Shown: positions 6,768 to 8,480 of the stretch, piece by piece
How positions within the stretch are numbered: position 1 is the first letter of the stretch
Layout: the number at the start of each line of letters is the position of its first letter
Source of the DNA: Candidatus Nanopelagicales bacterium
GTDB lineage: Bacteria; Actinomycetota; Actinomycetes; S36-B12; UBA10799
NCBI GenBank assembly: GCA_025455985.1
Contig: JALOLM010000073.1
Coordinates: 1-8,480 of the forward strand
Length of the DNA: 8,480 nt
Direction: 5' to 3'
The notes under the pieces: generated by a model
Database searches by the model: none
The model's input: only the letters and a program-made list of their open reading frames with translations
Told to the model about the DNA's origin: nothing
Made by a program: the position numbers and the translations under genes

Positions 6768-7748
6768 GTGAGAGGAATAGAGCAGCAGGGGTATGGCGAT
6801 CCACGGCGGGTGCTGCATCTGACCCAGGCGCAGACCCCCAGGCCGGAGGCTGACCAAGTACTGGTGCGGGTGAGCGCTTCTTCAGCCAATCCCTACGACT
6901 GGCATCTCATCTGCGGTGAGCCGCTGCTGATGCGTCCGGCCCTCGGCGGGTTCCGAGGCCCACGGCGGATCGTCGGCGCTGACTTCGCTGGTGTGGCCGA
7001 GGAGGTCGGCAGCGCAGTCCGGGGGGTGGCCGTCGGGGATGAGGTCTACGGGTTCGCCGATGGCGCGTTCGCCGAGTCCCTCGCCGCCCCGGCCGCACGT
7101 CTGGCACGCAAGCCCTCGACTCTCAGTTTCGAACAAGCGGCAGCCGTTCCACTGGCCGCGATCACCGCGCTGCAGGGCTTGCGCCGCGGTGGGGCCGCAC
7201 GGGGACAACGCGTGCTGATCATCGGCGCCTCCGGCGGGGTCGGGACCTTCGCGGTGCAACTCGCCAAGTACATGGGCGCTGAGGTCACCGGGGTATGCAG
7301 TACCAGTCGGCTCGACCTCGTCGCCGGCCTCGGGGCTGATCACGTGATCGATTACACCCAGCAGGATCCCACCGCGGGCACTGCCTGTTACGACTTGATC
7401 CTGCAACTCGGTGGGACCTACTCACCACGCCGTCTGCGCCGGTCGCTGACCGCCCGTGGCACCTTGATCCAGTCTCACGGGGATGGCAACCGTTGGACGG
7501 GCCCGATCGGTGCAGTCGCGGCGGGTGCAGCACTCAATCTGTTCTCCAAACAGCACATTGCGACGTTCGTGGCCGACGAGGACACCGCGACCTTGGACGA
7601 GCTTCGGGACCTTATCGACGCTGGCCACGTGAAACCAGTCATCGATTCGAAGTTCCCCCTGGAACGGGCCGCCGATGCGGTCGCTCTGGTCCGTGAGGGC
7701 CGACCTGCGGGCAAGGTCGTGGTCAGCATCGGGTCGGGTGAGCTGTGA
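6768..7748 (+). CDS. Zinc-less MDR-family NAD(P)-dependent alcohol dehydrogenase/quinone oxidoreductase
   Basis: A medium-chain dehydrogenase/reductase of 326 aa, expected to transfer hydride from NAD(P)H to a quinone, enone or carbonyl compound (or the reverse) in the cytoplasm. The N-terminal GroES-like catalytic domain (about 1-120) includes VLVRVSASSANPYDWHLICGEP, VGADFAGVAEEVG and VGDEVYGF. The Rossmann coenzyme domain follows, with GASGGVG at 153-159, the VQLAK helix, and LGADHVIDYT further on. The GHE motif and structural cysteine cluster of zinc alcohol dehydrogenases are absent, which fits the quinone-oxidoreductase side of the family. The C-terminus (PLERAADAVALVREGRPAGKVVVSI) is complete. 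The GTG start has a good AAGGAG site. A paralogue starts 1 nt after the stop, so the two are almost certainly co-transcribed. Family assignment is secure; substrate and NADH/NADPH preference are not known. Confidence 0.92.
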   Translation: MRGIEQQGYGDPRRVLHLTQAQTPRPEADQVLVRVSASSANPYDWHLICGEPLLMRPALGGFRGPRRIVGADFAGVAEEVGSAVRGVAVGDEVYGFADGAFAESLAAPAARLARKPSTLSFEQAAAVPLAAITALQGLRRGGAARGQRVLIIGASGGVGTFAVQLAKYMGAEVTGVCSTSRLDLVAGLGADHVIDYTQQDPTAGTACYDLILQLGGTYSPRRLRRSLTARGTLIQSHGDGNRWTGPIGAVAAGAALNLFSKQHIATFVADEDTATLDELRDLIDAGHVKPVIDSKFPLERAADAVALVREGRPAGKVVVSIGSGEL

Positions 7749-7749
7749 G

Positions 7750-8480
7750 ATGAAGGCCGTCATCCAGGACGAGTACGGCCCCTATCGTGAGGTCCTGCGA
7801 ATCCGCGATATCCCACAGCCCGTGGCCGGGGCCGGTCAGGTGCTTGTGCGAGTTCGGGCGACATCTGTCCACGCGGACGTGTGGCACGCAGTCGAGGGGG
7901 TTCCCTACGTCCTGCGGATCATGGGCTCTGGGCTACGGACACCAAAGCAGCCCGTACCCGGCACCGACCTGGCGGGCGAGGTGATTGCCACAGGTGCCGG
8001 TGCTATGCGCTTCTCTGTCGGTGACCGGGTGTTCGGCGAGGTGACCACAGCCAATCAGTGGAGTAACGCCGGCACATTCGCCGAGTTCGCTGCAGTGGAC
8101 GAATCGCTGCTCGCGACCATCCCGGAGGGCCTGTCCTTCGAGCAGTCTGCAGCCGTACCCACGGCGGCCCTCATCGCGTTGATGAACCTCCGCGACCAGG
8201 GCCAGATGCAAGCAGGTCAGCGGGTGCTGGTCAACGGCGCTGGCGGCGCGGTTGGGGTGTGGGCCGTGCAGTTGGCCAAGGTGTACGGCGCGGAGGTCAC
8301 CGCAGTTGATGCACCGGAAAAACTCGACGTGCTCAGTCAACTCGGTGCCGACCATGTCATCGACTACACCCGGCACGACTTCACCAGCATGGGAGTCCGC
8401 TACGACATGGTGTTCGACATCGTGTCGCAGGCACGGTTCTCCCAGGTCCGTCGCGCCCTGCAGCCCACCGGCACCTTCGT
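7750..8480 (+). CDS. Second zinc-less MDR-family NAD(P)-dependent dehydrogenase, 3' end outside window
   Basis: The ATG at 7750 opens a frame with no stop before the window edge, giving 243 complete codons. The product begins MKAVIQDEYGPYREVLRI and is another medium-chain dehydrogenase/reductase. It shows VLVRVRATSVHADVWHAVEG, PVPGTDLAGEVIATG and GDRVFGE in the GroES-like domain, then FEQSAAVPTAALIALMNLR, a coenzyme loop GAGGAVG at 163-169, VQLAK, LGADHVIDYT and YDMVFDIVS in the Rossmann fold. No catalytic zinc motif is seen. With a usual family length of about 320-340 aa, roughly 80-100 residues lie beyond the edge. Only one base (7749) separates it from the stop of the preceding paralogue; the two align along their length and share the sequence LGADHVIDYT, so they probably arose by an old tandem duplication, with clearly diverged codons. 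They may act on related substrates or as a heteromer, which is inference. Confidence 0.9.
   Translation, partial: MKAVIQDEYGPYREVLRIRDIPQPVAGAGQVLVRVRATSVHADVWHAVEGVPYVLRIMGSGLRTPKQPVPGTDLAGEVIATGAGAMRFSVGDRVFGEVTTANQWSNAGTFAEFAAVDESLLATIPEGLSFEQSAAVPTAALIALMNLRDQGQMQAGQRVLVNGAGGAVGVWAVQLAKVYGAEVTAVDAPEKLDVLSQLGADHVIDYTRHDFTSMGVRYDMVFDIVSQARFSQVRRALQPTGTF

Noticed and set aside
1..8480. Search for CRISPR repeats, tRNA/rRNA, transposase ends, defence genes or att-like direct repeats
   Set aside because: No regularly spaced repeats, cloverleaf-like stretches, transposase motifs or nuclease/toxin modules were seen. The DUF429 protein alone is not evidence for a defence system.

Overview
The window reads as ordinary chromosomal DNA from a high-GC Gram-positive bacterium, most likely an actinomycete (Actinomycetota). 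Supporting this are the G/C-rich third codon positions, GTG starts, a luciferase-like oxidoreductase of the F420-dependent type common in mycobacteria and relatives, a LipN-like hormone-sensitive-lipase-family hydrolase, and a ten-helix membrane GGDEF protein of actinobacterial style. I see no rRNA, tRNA, CRISPR array, insertion sequence, phage gene or att site. The assignment to Actinomycetota is inference; genus is not determinable.

Layout, left to right. (1) Positions 111-3722, plus strand: a membrane-bound diguanylate cyclase (GGDEF) followed 6 nt later by a secreted polysaccharide-deacetylase-like protein (DUF2334 type) with two C-terminal fibronectin type III domains. The tight spacing suggests co-transcription, so a c-di-GMP synthase may be paired with a cell-surface carbohydrate enzyme. 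(2) Positions 3789-4817, plus strand: an LLM-class F420-dependent oxidoreductase with its own strong Shine-Dalgarno. (3) Positions 4832-6659, minus strand: a two-gene unit read right to left, an alpha/beta hydrolase and then, 4 nt after its stop, a DUF429 predicted RNase H-fold protein. The DUF429 gene converges on the oxidoreductase gene with only 14 nt between stop codons. (4) Positions 6660-6767: a divergent intergenic region with a candidate -10 box for the hydrolase and an imperfect inverted repeat. (5) Positions 6768-8480, plus strand: two paralogous zinc-less MDR-family NAD(P)-dependent dehydrogenases in tandem with 1 nt between them; the second runs off the right edge.

Genes 3 to 7 look like accessory redox/ester metabolism (one F420 oxidoreductase, one esterase, two quinone-oxidoreductase-like enzymes), but nothing in the sequence identifies a shared substrate. 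The most distinctive part is the GGDEF/deacetylase pair. I did not find convincing evidence of a wholly new system.
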